DNA of 64,000 bases, from NCBI GenBank assembly GCA_034769895.1, contig CM068367.1:707142885-707206884 (forward strand), read 5' to 3'. Both the position numbers and the translations under genes were made by a program. The notes beneath the pieces are model-generated. The model saw only the letters and a program-made list of their open reading frames with translations. It made no database searches and was not told the origin of the DNA. This document shows, piece after piece, positions 20,901 to 32,830 of the stretch. Position 1 is the stretch's first letter; the number at the start of each line of letters is the position of its first letter. This DNA comes from Magicicada septendecula. Lineage: Eukaryota > Arthropoda > Insecta > Hemiptera > Cicadidae.

Positions 20901-21300
20901 GGGCTGTATGCAAATAATCTTTTGATTCTGTTTGAATTTGCGGCTGTTATCGTTTGCCATAGAAAATACCCTTGTTAAAACATAAAATGTTGCAGGTAAA
21001 CTACCCCTTTCCGTTAACCGATCTTCACCAAAAACAATAGGTCTTGAGAACTCTACAATTCAGGGCTGTATGCGAAACATTATTTGATTCTGTTTGAATT
21101 TGCGGCTGTTATCGTTCGCCAAAAAAAAAAATTTCCCTTGATAAAAAAAACGTTGTAGGTAAACTACCCCTTTCGCTCAACCGATCTTCACCAAAAACAA
21201 TAGGTCGTGAGTACTCTACAAATCAGGGCTGTATGCAAAAAATTATTTGATTCTGTTTGAATTTGCGGCTGTTATCGTTTGCCATAGAAAAAAATCTATA
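20901..21300 (+). repeat. T1 tandem array, right part
   Basis: Continues the about 160-bp units of T1 after Gypsy B (about 2.5 units), running into gccatagaaaaaaatctatag before the CA microsatellite. Confidence 0.9.

Positions 21301-21301
<1 letters not shown>

Positions 21302-21361
<60 letters not shown>
21302..21361 (+). repeat. (CA)n microsatellite in T1
   Basis: About 60 bases of CA between the tandem array and end 2 of T1. In T3b the same place holds an AGAC-type repeat (57662-57725). Confidence 0.95.
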
Positions 21362-21363
<2 letters not shown>

Positions 21364-21483
21364 TCTTTTCGGAAAACGACTTTTTTTCATGTTTCGAGTG
21401 TAGTACAATCAGAATCTGCAATAATCTCGAACACGATTTTTTTTGCCATCACCATACTTCCATTTCCTTAAGGAATATGGAAG

Positions 21484-21618
21484 TAAAAAATCAAATTATA
21501 ACAATTCACATTGGCCTTGGTGATACATTATTAAATTTGTCACATACTTTCATAATACTCCTCTTAAACAACTATATAATGTTACTAATAATTATTATTA
21601 CATTTTTCTGACTTTTTA
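21484..21618 (-). repeat. Gypsy C 3' LTR, segment 2
   Basis: Matches 38490-38620 (caattcacattggccttggtg...). It lies between T1 and T2, showing that two separate T insertions sit about 130 bases apart in one LTR. Confidence 0.88.
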
Positions 21619-23284
21619 CTTCCATATTCCTTAAGGAATGGAAGTATGGTGATGGCAAAAAAAATCGTGTTCGAGATTATTGCAGATTCTGATTGTACTA
21701 CACTCAAAACATGAAAAAAAGTCGTTTTCCGAAAAGTGTCTGTGTGTCTATCTGTCTGTAGATTTTGTTTCTATGGCAAACGATAACTGCCGCAAATTCA
21801 AACAAAATCAAATAAATTTTTGCATACAGCCCTGATTTGTAGAGGACTCGCGACCTATTGTTTTTGGTGAAGATCGGTTGAGGGAAAGGGGTAGTTTACC
21901 AGCAACGGTTTTTTTTTATCAAGGGAAATTTTTTTTTTTTGGCAAACGATAACAGCCGCAAATTCAAACAGAATCAAATAATGTTTCGCATACAGCCCTG
22001 AATTGTAGAGTTCTCAAGACCTATTGTTTTTGGTGAAGATCGGTTAAGGGAAAGGGGTAGTTTACCTGTAACGTTTTATGTTTTAACAAGGGTATTTCCT
22101 ATGGCAAACGATAACAGCCGCAAATTCAAACAGAATCAAAAGATTATTTGCATACAGCCCTAAATTGTAGAGTTCTCAAGACCTGTTGTTTTTGGTGAAG
22201 ATCGGTTAAGGGAAAGGGGTAGTTTACCTACAACGTTTTTTTAACAAGGGTATTTTCTATGGCAAACGATAACAGCCGCAAATTCAAACAGAATCAAATA
22301 ATTTTCTGCATACAGCCCTGATTTGTAGAGTATTCAAGACCTATTGTTTTTGGTGAAGATCGGTTGAGGGGAAGGGGTAGTTTACCTGCAACGTTTTTTA
22401 TCAAGCGTATTTTCTATGGCAAACGACAACTGCCGCAAATTCAAACAGAATCAAATAATTTTTTGCATACAGCCCTGATTTGTAGAGTACTCGCGACCTA
22501 TTGTTTTTGGTGAAGATCGGTTGAGGGGAAGGGGTAGTTTACCTGCAACGGTTTTTTTTATCAAGGGAAATTTTTTTTTTTTGGCAAACGATAACAGCCG
22601 CAAATTCAAACAGAATCAAATAATGTTTCGCATACAGCCCTGAATTGTAGAGTTCTCAAGACCTATTGTTTTTGGTGAAGATCGGTTGAGGGAAAGGGGT
22701 AGTTTACCTGCAACGTTTTTTTAACAAGGGTATTTTCTATGGCAAACGATAACAGCCGCAAATTCAAACAGAATCAAATAATGTTTTGCATACAGCCCTG
22801 ATTTGTAGAGTACTCAAGACCTATTGTTTTTGGTGAAGATCGGTTAAGAGGAAGGGGTAGTTTACCTGCAACGTTTTTTTATCAAGCGTATTTTCTATGG
22901 CAAACGATAACAGCCGCAAATTCAAACAGAATCAAATAATTTTTTGCATACTTCCCTGAATTGTAGAGCTCTCAATGACTTTCGATTTTGGTGAAGATCG
23001 GTTAAGGGGAAGGGGTAGTTTACCTGCAACCTTTTACGTTTTAACAAGAGTAAAGTACTTGAAAATTTATTTAAACTTTTTGAAACAATGGTAATTGTTA
23101 AAAATAAAATAATTTTGTTGCCAGGCAATAAAATTATAATTTTTTCATTTTAATGTAATATAATATTTTTCATTTAATACAGCAATAAAAAGGCAGGTAA
23201 GACACAGCCTGGCTGTTTGGCTGAAAATGATTTTAAATATAAATCTTAGAATATGGAAGTCATGTATGGTTCTCCATACCGATA
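21619..23284 (-). mobile_element. Element T copy 2 (T2), reverse orientation
   Basis: Starts with the end-2 palindrome (cttccatattccttaagg) and ends with end 1 in reverse (ggttctccataccgata). Flanked by ttta (21615-21618 and 23285-23288). The middle has 8 tandem units. It lacks the 98-codon region and TG microsatellite of T1, so it is an internal-deletion form. The uninterrupted target is visible at about 38610-38630. Confidence 0.75.
21770..23045 (-). repeat. T2 tandem array, 8 units of about 157-165 bp
   Basis: Unit starts (ggcaaacgataac) fall at about 21776, 21941, 22101, 22260, 22417, 22582, 22740 and 22900. Units share gaagatcggtt and gtagtttacctg and vary mainly in poly-T length. Confidence 0.92.
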
Positions 23285-23751
23285 TTTACATTACTTATCT
23301 TAATTTGTCTCTATTATATTATAATATTATTAACATTTGGTTTTATTTTAATGTTTATCTAATTTTATTATAATATCTTATAATTGTCATTAATAGTACT
23401 ATTATTTGTATTTTCTTCACTCTGTGCTGTATTATACAATTCCAATACCTTAGATTACCTCTATGTTTATCATTAATAATTAATTAGTTTTTTGTTTACA
23501 ATTTTACTGTTTATCCAAAAATATTACTAAATTTATCCCTATTAGTTTTCTTAAATAACTATTTTATTTTTATGTACTGTTGTACATTTTTACAGCAGTA
23601 CATAATACCTTCCCTTATTTTTATAAGCTCTGACATAACTTGATAAGAGATTTTGAAATACCTAACTTTTTATCATAACACCATGGTCTAACATTAACAC
23701 TGATAATACCTTATGAATTCACTAATTATATATAATAAAGTTATTTAAACC
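23285..23751 (-). repeat. Gypsy C 3' LTR, segment 3
   Basis: Matches 38620-38905, then continues past the point where the other LTR is cut by PLE 3. Confidence 0.85.
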
Positions 23752-24323
23752 CAGGGCCGGCCCTGGGGTAGAGCGATTGGAGCGACCGCTCTAGGCGCCG
23801 GGTGAGGAGTGGCGCCAAAATACGATTGTAAAAAAAATAAAATTTTGTTGACACCTTTTTGCCACATTTCGCTCTTAGCTACCTACGTCCTATAATGAAA
23901 AATAATGATGTTATGAGTATCATTGATGGCACGGTAGCGGGGGCGTGGGAGTCGGCCAGCATGCCACCACCGACTGCCCCGCCACGTGCCACACGGTATC
24001 CACTCGCTCCCGCGCCCCCGATCAAAGGAACTAACAAAGTCACAGAAACTTGAAAGTACTAGTCTAGTCAGGGAATGCATAGTGGCCCAACGCATCACGT
24101 TGTGTACATAATAAATAAATTAATTAATAGTAATTTTGTTTATGTTGCAGCAAGAGTGCAATATGGATAGCAACTTAATTTTGATTCAATAAACGTATTG
24201 ATTTTTGAAAAGTTGGTGTTTTACTTAACAGAAACTGAATTATAATTGATTCGAAAAGTGTCGACCAAGGGGCGCCGAACGGAATTATCGCTCCACCCTA
24301 ATAAAGGGGTAGGGCCGCCACTG
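23752..24323. mobile_element. hAT-type MITE
   Basis: 572 bases bounded by CAGGGCCGGCCCTGGGGTAG and, reversed, CAGTGGCGGCCCTACCCC, with an 8-base duplication TTTAAACC on both sides (23744-23751, 24324-24331). Eight-base duplications and CAG-ended imperfect inverted repeats are typical of the hAT superfamily. No transposase frame. The 64-codon frame at 23859 is not recognisable. Confidence 0.9.
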
Positions 24324-24331
24324 TTTAAACC

Positions 24332-24451
24332 AACTGGTTTTACATGAACATAACAAATATGGTTTAGCATTACCACTAATAATAGCTTATAAACTCATTA
24401 ATTAAAATAAAATTATTTAAACCAACTGGTTTTTCATAAACATAATAAACA
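24332..24451 (-). repeat. Gypsy C 3' LTR, segment 4 (inner end)
   Basis: Closes the LTR; on the minus strand it would start TGTTTATTATG at 24451, directly after a purine-rich run. The inner boundary cannot be matched to the other LTR, whose outer end is missing. A 26-base repeat of aattatttaaaccaactggtttt type lies within it. Confidence 0.55.
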
Positions 24452-24476
24452 TCTTTTAATTCTCACCTTCCCAATC
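24452..24476 (-). promoter_or_regulatory. Candidate polypurine tract of Gypsy C
   Basis: Minus-strand run gggaaggtgagaattaaaaga just before the presumed LTR start. 24477-24743 between this and pol holds no recognisable gene. Confidence 0.45.
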
Positions 24477-24743
24477 CTGGTTATAAGGTTCATTTGTCAT
24501 TTTATTTTAAAATTACCTCTCTTTTTATTTATTATTTGATTTATAAGGGCAAAGCTGATTAATATTGTTGGTCCCTTTAACCTTTCCATCCTGGTATTTG
24601 ATCACCACTGTATTGTTAGTGTTTACAGTGTCAATTATATAAGGGCCTACATAACACAAGAATAATTTTTTCATCAACTTCTCCTCACTACTGGGAAGTT
24701 ATCTGTTGCGAACAAGTACTAGGTCTCCTATTTGATAATTGAT

Positions 24744-25820
24744 TTATTTATACCGCCTCTTGTACTGTCGTCTGGCTCTTTCCTCTGTCTTCACTTTTAA
24801 TCGGCTTTCCATAATAACTTGGATGTCCTTCTGTGGTTGAGTGAACCAAGTGAAGTCGACTAAATTTTCAATAATTCTGGATGGGTGTTTTTTATGCATT
24901 GCCACATATGGTATCATCCTGGTACTGTCATGGTTCGCTAGATTTATAAACTCTTCCGCTTGATTAACATATTCGCTCCACTCATGATGTTGATCATGGC
25001 AGTATGTGCGAAGTAAACAACCTACTTCTTTGAGCATTATTTCGGCCGGGTTACTACTTGGATGGTATACAGAGGTTTTATAGGTCCTAATTTTTATTTC
25101 TTTCATAGCATTCTGCCATTAGACACCTTTAAATTGTGTTCCATGATCTGATATGATACTACTTGGCAACCCTACCTCCTTTATATAATTTTCTTTAATT
25201 AGTTTCACTATTGTCTTTGTATTAGCCTTGGTGATGGGATATAATTTTGTAAACCTAGTGAAGCTGTCTAACATAATTAGTAGATATTTACTATGTCACC
25301 TACCACTAGTTGGGAATGGTCCACAGATGTCAATAAAAACTTGCTCTAATGCTTTCAATGCTTGATTGGTTATCCACCTTCCCTCATATCTGACATTAGC
25401 CAGTTTGCCTTTCTGACAAATGTCACATGTTTCTATGGACCAAATTACCTTCTTTTCTAATTTAGTTATGTAAAAGTGCTCCTTGAGTGCTGATATTACT
25501 TTCTTCTGTCCTTGGTTTCCATATTTATCATGATAATCAACGATTAATTTACGACGTACCTCTTCTGGCACTAGTATTTTCCAATCAGTACTTCTTTTGT
25601 CTGTGTTCCTAAACATCACTTCTTCATGAATAATATAATGTGTTGTAATGATGGCAGTGGTTTCCATCCTTTTTCTCAACTTCTGTATTCTAACATCTGT
25701 TAACTGTGATCTCTTTATCTCTTCTACAATTTGTCTTAATTCTTCTTTGCTCCTAAAGCATGCTAAAATTTTATGTGCTTCTTTGGCAATTATTTATTCT
25801 TTACACCCTACTCAGGATAA
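24744..25820 (-). pseudogene. Gypsy C integrase, broken
   Basis: 25679-25296 encodes the zinc-binding region (HDKYGNQGQKKV, CDICQKGK) and the first catalytic Asp block (IDICGPFP). The middle with the second Asp is interrupted near 25295-25107, where it is still alignable. 25106-24744 carries the Glu block (SNPAEIML) and the C-terminal region. At least two stops or frameshifts separate the pieces. Not functional. Confidence 0.85.
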
Positions 25821-26997
25821 TATATCAGCTACTATATTTTTACTGCCCGGTAGGTACTCCTATTTTATACGATATTCTTGTAACTGAAGCATCCATCTTG
25901 TGAGCCTTCCATGAGACATCTTACAGTTTTAAAAAAACATTATTGCAAAAACCACACTCAAGGTTTGTTTTTCAGTGATGGTGTAATTAAATTCTGCTTC
26001 AGTTAGTGTCCTGCTTGCAAAAGCTATCACCTTTTGTTCTCCCATTTCATTTTCTTGATATAACACAGACCCTAAACTTACTCCGCTGGCATCACAATTC
26101 AAACAAAAAATCTTACTAAAATCTGGGTGACAGCATGACACACTGTAAAAACCTATGTTTCACCTCATTGAAGACTTCCTCGTCTTTTTCAGTCCACTTC
26201 CATTTATGCTTCTTACAAATTAAATGCTGATAATGGTGTGTTAAGTCTGAATAATTGCTTTGGAAGTTTCTATAATAGTTGCAGAGACCTAAGAAACTTT
26301 GCAATTGTTTTACATTTTTTGGAGACGGGAAATTCTGTATTGACTGTATTTTATCAGGATCCGCAGATATGCCTGTACTTGATACTATAAACCCTAAAAA
26401 TTTAATTTTGCTGGCTATGAATGTTGATTTATCTAATTTGAGTGTAATTCCATGTTCCCCCAGTCTGGTAAGTACCTTATCAATCCAATTACAATGTTCT
26501 TCCCAACTGCTTGATGCAATTACTAAATCATTGACATATACCGTAGTAAATCCTAAAATCTCCTTGCCCAATACTGCGTCAAGTCATTTTATAAATATCG
26601 CCACACTATTGACCAGCCCAAAAGGTAGTCGCTTGAATTGATAATTTTTACCATTCACCATGAAACTCACATATTTTCTGCTTTCTGGATGCAATTCTAC
26701 TTGCCAATATCCAGATACAGCATCCCAACTACTAAAAAACTTTACGTTATTAAAACGTTTTAAAATTTCTCCTATATTCTCTGGTGACGTCTTATTAGCA
26801 ATTATCATCTGATTAATTTGACGCGTATCCAAACACAATCTTAAGGACTTATCCTTCTTGAGAATGACTACTAACGGGCTAGTATGTTCTGACTGACTTA
26901 TTTCAATTATATCTTCACTAAGCATTTTGTCGATTTCTTCTTGTACTTGCTCTCTTAATTTGTAGGGTATTGGGTACGACCTCTTGTTGAAGGTCAC
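25821..26997 (-). pseudogene. Gypsy C reverse transcriptase and RNase H, broken
   Basis: 26997-26584 covers the RT fingers and palm (LRLCLDTRQINQ, LPFGLVNSVA). A stop follows, then 26571-26116 contains the active site, which reads YVND instead of YVDD (Asn codon at 26532-26530), and the thumb (FLGLCNYYRNF). 26141-25929 has RNase H (LNCDASG, TEKQTLSVV). Frame breaks at 26584 and 26116. Confidence 0.88.
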
Positions 26998-27741
26998 ATT
27001 CTCCTCTTATGGGTAACTTGCACTGCACTCCTATTATCTTGCCAGGTTTATTTGAAAATACTTTGTGATGTTTAGAATAAATTTTCATCAACTGAGTTAT
27101 TTTTTTCGTGGTTGGTTGACTTTTGTTGCTACAGAATTGTTTGATCTCTTGCATTTTCTCCTCCCATACTGGGTCCTTTACCATTGCTGTCTGTGTTGAC
27201 TCTCTATTGATTGGACTATCCTCACATGGGTATTCAAATCTATCCCTTAATGTGGTTGAATTTACCATTTTCATCACCTCGTCATTTCTATGAATAATTT
27301 TGATAGGTACTTTCTGCTTATCGTAGGTAAATACTACTTGGTTTGTTTCTAAATCTATGATTGTTTCATACTTCCGCAGGTTATTGCATCCGACTTGTAT
27401 TTCTGTTTCTATATTCTTGTATACTACAAATATTAATGGTATCACCCTTCCATTGAACTGGACATTGATCATTACTTGTTTGCGAGCAGTTCGGTTGGTT
27501 CGCCCTGTTACGCCCACTATAGTGATTTGCTCACGGGTAACTCATATATTCTGTTTGCCCTACATTCAGATGAAGTTATTCTCTTCTCCATTTCCTTCAA
27601 CTCGTGGTATTTGGTCATACTCATCAACGATATTTCGGCACCGGTATCAATAATAAAATTCTGATTGGTCTCACCATACTGACCTGTAATAGATACTACA
27701 CCACTCTCGGTTACATTTTTATTAGTTCTCTCATTGTCCAT
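26918..27741 (-). pseudogene. Gypsy C protease and connection to RT, broken
   Basis: 27741-27517 includes the DTGAEISLM aspartic protease active site. A frameshift near 27530 moves the reading to 27517-26918, which continues the protease (QVGCNNLRKYETII) and the linker to RT. A further shift near 26990 leads into RT. Confidence 0.85.
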
Positions 27742-28100
27742 TAAATCCTGGCCTAAACTGGTTATTCAATACAGTGATCGGCTATCTGACTGTGGTTGAC
27801 CACTGCGCTCACTCACAGCCTTCTTTAGTTTCCCTGATTCTCATTTGAAGTCGCTCTATCTTCTCTTCTTCCTTCATTGTGATTAGCTTCTGGGCGTGAA
27901 GGGGAACCATGTTGGTCCCTTATGCCTCGGCTGGTCATAGTCATTGCCTCTCCTCACTGCAAGAACGTTCACTTTGATTATTCTCCTCAGGTAACGGCTA
28001 TTATTAGATCGGGAATCAAAGTTTCGGCATACAAAATTTGCTCAATAACTGTTTGAAGCTCGGTTGCCCCTATAATAATAATAATCATAATTATTATTAT
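27742..28100 (-). pseudogene. Gypsy C gag C-terminal remnant
   Basis: Continues gag on the far side of the BEL insertion: an AAT-rich stretch (28050-28100), then a basic Arg/Asn-rich region, with stop codons in all frames. No zinc knuckle found. Confidence 0.5.
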
Positions 28101-28473
28101 TGTGAGATAATAGTTTAAAAAGATGGAAAGTAAGACGGCTTTCTTACATGATAATGTAATAGCCTCTGGTGAGCTCGAAAGCAGCAGCATGCAGAATTGC
28201 TAATCAGACATAAATAATATAAAAAAATGACTTACCGTATCTCACGACTGGGTGATCCTGACACTCAAGGCAGGATAGACTGGTTGGGAAAAGGATGGGT
28301 GAAATGCATGGATTTCTACCTGCCGAGAAGGGCCCGACTCATGGACGTTGACACTGAGATGGCTGGCGTACGACAGAGCTAAAAGTTCACGTGCATGTAC
28401 AAGCTCTACAAAAGCCATAGTGCCAACCTCGGAAAATGAAAAGAATGACCGGTTCGATCCGAAATATCGAACA
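28101..28473 (-). repeat. BEL 3' LTR
   Basis: Starts TGTGAGATAATAG and ends ATATCGAACA on the plus strand. Next to it (28474-28490) lies the minus-strand purine-rich tract acgggggccgg. Confidence 0.92.
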
Positions 28474-29060
28474 CCGGCCCCCGTTGACCGCAATGGGTCA
28501 ACCACCAACTACAACAAAAGACATGGCCAAAAATGCAGTACAAAAATTTGGCTTTGGGTGAACAGGAACATTCTCTGAAAATTACCCTCCAACCTAGGAG
28601 GGGGTCACACGCAAACACAAGAAAACACAAACATACAGAAAACATGCAAAACATGCAATGAATCAGAAAACCATGCCGAATAACTCCGCCGCGGGCGCAT
28701 CGACCAGGTGAGCAATCTGAAAGGTTCGGGTAGAGCAGACAAAACCCAATAACATACAATAAACAATGGCCCAGCCAAACACAATGTAAAACTCAGCAAA
28801 TCAACTTAGTTAGTTCCCTAGTTTTTACATTTTTTTTTCCTTTTTATTTTTTACTTATTTTTTGTTGTTGTTGATTTGTTGAGCATCCATAACTCCCAAT
28901 GAACTGGCACAACGCCATGCCAGAAACATTCCACAATGTAAAATTCACTGCGGACAACAGCTGGAAGGAATCACCTGGGAAATCCCAGCAAAGTGTCCAG
29001 TAAGTCCACAACAATCATTGAAATTAATTCTGCTCACCCGAAAAAACAAGATAAACCCAA
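28474..29060 (-). other. BEL 3' untranslated region
   Basis: Between the integrase end and the 3' LTR. Short frames on both strands, none recognisable. Contains A/T-rich runs at 28826-28870. Confidence 0.6.
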
Positions 29061-32000
29061 TCAAGAAGATATGGGCAACCGGTATAATTTAATAACCGGT
29101 CGTTCAAAAGATCCTGTGGAGGTTTTAACTGAAGCGCGACGAACAACCCCGTCGCTCCCCGGAAACACAGCTGAAACTCGGCCAAGAGGCCACATCAGGG
29201 GGGGAGAATTCTGTTCCTCCATAACCACCAGGTCCCCAACCATTAAATTTCTTGACTTAGACGACACTTCGATCGGGCATGAAGTGCCGTCAAGTATTCC
29301 AAACGCCACCTTTTCCAAAAGGCTTGGAGCAAAGCGGCAATTTGTTTGTAATGACAGACGGTCCCTTCATTTAATGAGACTTCAGCTTCCGGGGGCGCGG
29401 TAATGGGGCGGCCAACCAAAAAATGACCAGGCGTTAGAGCCTGGTAATCACTAGGATCTGAGGATAGGGCAGTCAAAGGACGGGAATTTAAGATTCCCTC
29501 AATGCGAATGCATAACGACAAAAATTCTGCTATGGTCAGTGACCTGGTCCCAATCATACGTTTCATGTGAAACTTGGCCGACTGGACAGCCCGTTCCCAC
29601 AAGCCACCCTGATGAGGGGCAGACGGAGGGATAAATTTAAATTCAATGTTATTGTCAACAGCAAAAGCTGTTATCTGAGCTGACTGGTCAGGATTGGAAA
29701 GAACATTTTTGAGCTCCCGTTTCAGTTCGGAGCGCGACCCCACAAAATTCCTACCACAATCCGAATACAGTGTTTTCGGAGCCCCACGGCGACTAACAAA
29801 CCGCCTCAACACATCAATAAACTGGGGCGTTGAAAGATCCCTAGCCACTTCAAAGTGAACTGCTTTAGTGGCTAAGCAGATGAAAATGCAGAGATACGCT
29901 TTGACTATAGGTGCCTTCCGAACAGCGTAGGCCCGTACCAAAAAGGGGCCAGCATAATCCATGCCGGAAGAATAAAATGGAGGTGCCGGATTAACCCTAG
30001 GAACTGGCAGATCCCCCATTAACGGGTTGGTGGGGCGAGGACGCGCCCTGAAACAAGGAAGACATTTCCAAATTATAGTTCTTATTGCCTGACGTGCGGA
30101 CAAAATCCAATAATTTTGGGCAAGCTGAAATTGAACTTGCAAGGGCCCAGCATGACCTAACCACACATGAGTGTGATGAATTAGCAACCCTACTAGGTGG
30201 TGATGTTTGGGCAGTAAAATCGGAAAACGATTTCTAGTAACCGCAGAGTTGGTCAAGCGACCGCGTACTCGAATGAGGCCAAAATCATCTATAAACGGGA
30301 CCAGGCGCTGAATGCGGACCGGGAGCCGCTTACCTAAACGAAGAGCCGCCAGCTCCTGTCCAAACATGCTGCGCTGAATGTAGCGTAAAATATACTTAAC
30401 AGCCAACTTCTTCCAATCCATGGCTGTGGAAGCTTCAATCCGCGAAGGCATAGCCCACCTTAAGATGACTGAGGTAACCCCTATCACTAAGGGCCACGAG
30501 GACAAGTGCTCAAACAATTCCACCCGGGGCTCCTGAGTGAGAAACGAAGAGACCTTGGTTTCCAAGGCAACATCTTGCACGTCGTGATTCGGGCGATAAT
30601 TAATAGGGGGCCAGCGCAGAGCATCAAGCTTTAACCAATCTGGCCCTGACCACCACAATGTCGACGACCGGAGGCTGGAGAGTGACGTGCCTCTAGAGGC
30701 TAAATCAGCAGGGTTAGAAACACCATGCACATGACGCCAAGATTTAGTATCGGTCCACTCGGTAATGGCAGCCACCCGATTAGCAATGAACGTCTTCAAT
30801 TTAAAAGTAGGCATATTCAGCCAATCCAAGACAATCGTCGAGTCCGTCCATAAAAAAACTTGACTCAATTGAATACATGATGAGAATAAACCAACATAAT
30901 GACGAACAAGTTTGGCTAAAAGATAAGCTCCCAACAACTCCAAACGTGGGATTGATAAAGTTTTAAGAGGTGCCACTTTAGTTTTAGACGACACCAACGA
31001 AACCACCGGAGGACCAGAGTCAGTATAAATGGACAGATAGAGGACGGCCGCATAACCCAACTGGGAAGCATCACAGAAACCATGCAATATTACCCTTTCA
31101 ATATGCCCACCTTTAGGGAAGAATGGCCGGGAAATAGTAATTACCGGAAGATGATTCAAAGAGGACAGGAATTGACTCCAATAGTCGTTTAAGTCATCAC
31201 TTAGAGGAGCATCCCAGTCCAAGCCCTCAGCCCAGAGTTTTTGGAAAAAAGCCTTGGCCCTGAAAATCACTGGCGAAAGCCAACCACATGGGTCAAATAA
31301 TTGTGCCATCTGAGATAACACGACACGTTTGGTACATTGAACCTGAGCATTGCTGCAACAGGCCAAAGGAGGAAAGGAGAAGCAATCGGTTGAATGGTCC
31401 CAACTTAAACCCAGAATATCCTTATCCTTAGCAACGACGGAATCACTTGGAGCGGCTGATTCAGGTAGGCAGTCGGGTTGATTAGTGCACCATTTTTTCA
31501 AATTGAACCCTCCTGAAGACAACAACAGAATTAATTCCCGTTGTAGTTTGCAAAGCTCTGATTTTGAATCAGCGCCAGCAGCAATATCATCCACAAAAAT
31601 ATTACGGCTAAGTACCGCCACTCCGTAAGTAACGGTATGCAAAGCGAAAACCCTTAGTGGGGCGGTAACCTCCTCACGCCATAAAATACACAGGTACGCC
31701 GAGTCATCAGGATGCATAGCAATTTGGCGGTACATCTGTTCGATGTCGCACGTAAAAACATGGCTAAACCGCCGAAACAAAGTCAAAACGTCGGACAGTA
31801 AGGTCTGCAACTTAGGGCCGACACATAACACCTCATTTAAGGAAATCCCAGAGGACGTCTTCATACTGGCGTCAAACACCACCCTTATTTTTGAAGTATC
31901 ACCTCTAACTTTAAAGATACCATGGTGAGGGATGAAATATTTTGGAAAATTGGGGTCAGACACCAATGACATATGCCCCTGAGCGACATAATCCGCTATA

Positions 32001-32830
32001 AATTGTACATACGGGCGCTTAAACTGACTGTTCGCCGCAAATTTCCTTTCTAACGCAAAAAACCGAGACATGGCTCCCTTAAGGGAATTTCCCAAAATGT
32101 GAGAAGAGTTTTTGAAGAACGGCAAGCGCACCTGGTAACGACCCGATGGCAACCGACTTGTTGACTCCATGTAAAACCTTTCAGCAAAGTGATCCTCTTC
32201 AGATAATTGGTGGGGTACAGCTGGAGGCTCTTCGACCTCCCAAAAACGATGAACTTGCTCAATTAGGTTGGTTGTCTCCATAGATAACGTTGTGACGGAA
32301 GGATAAAAGTGGTGGAAATGACAGTGAAGCTGATGTGCAGATACCAGATCCAAAGGAGGGCCAGTGAGACCGCTAGCACAAGTCAATGCACAATTAAGTG
32401 CAATTGGGGCTCTACCCATAATCACAAACCGAAAACGTGTCCTAACTGCAACAGGCAAACCTGCACCCAAAGGAATAGTCTCTCCCATAAGAATAGCCGC
32501 TACAATATCGGCTCCAAACAACGCATCAATTGGGGCTGCTACATCGAAGGTAGGGTCAGCTAACAAAAGATCTTTTGTAGCCTGCTTAACTTCAGGCAAC
32601 ACCTGGAACCTAGGTGAGTCCGACGAGATCTTAGAAAGAATTATAAAGGCATGGCTAGATGCCACAACCTCGCGTTTTAAAGTTTCCAAGGACAGATGGC
32701 ACACCTTTTTTGCTTTGGTGGCAATATCACCTACCCCATTGACACTTACCGAAGCGTCAAAACAAGCACATTTTAAGCGAGATGCACATGCTTCAGTGAT
32801 GAAAGAAGCATGGGACGCGCTAACCACCAT
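29061..32830 (-). pseudogene. BEL/Pao pol (protease, RT, RNase H, integrase), nearly open but defective
   Basis: 1195 residues are open from 32830 to 29243; a frameshift near 29245 puts the last 60 or so residues (GDLVVMEEQ..., 29061-29318) in another frame. The start follows gag with a +1 shift. The protease block reads VVSASHASFITEAC where the family has an Asp-Ser-Gly/Ala, so the catalytic Asp is lost. RT has IRVVFDAS and FVDDIAAG, but only about six residues separate TVTYG from FVDD, whereas the family has about 35, so a deletion near 31615 removes part of the palm. RNase H-like and zinc regions follow. Integrase has GMDYAGPF, YSDCGRNF and LWERAV (the D, D, E residues). Belongs to the Peptidase A17/DUF1759 polyprotein family. 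Confidence 0.92.
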
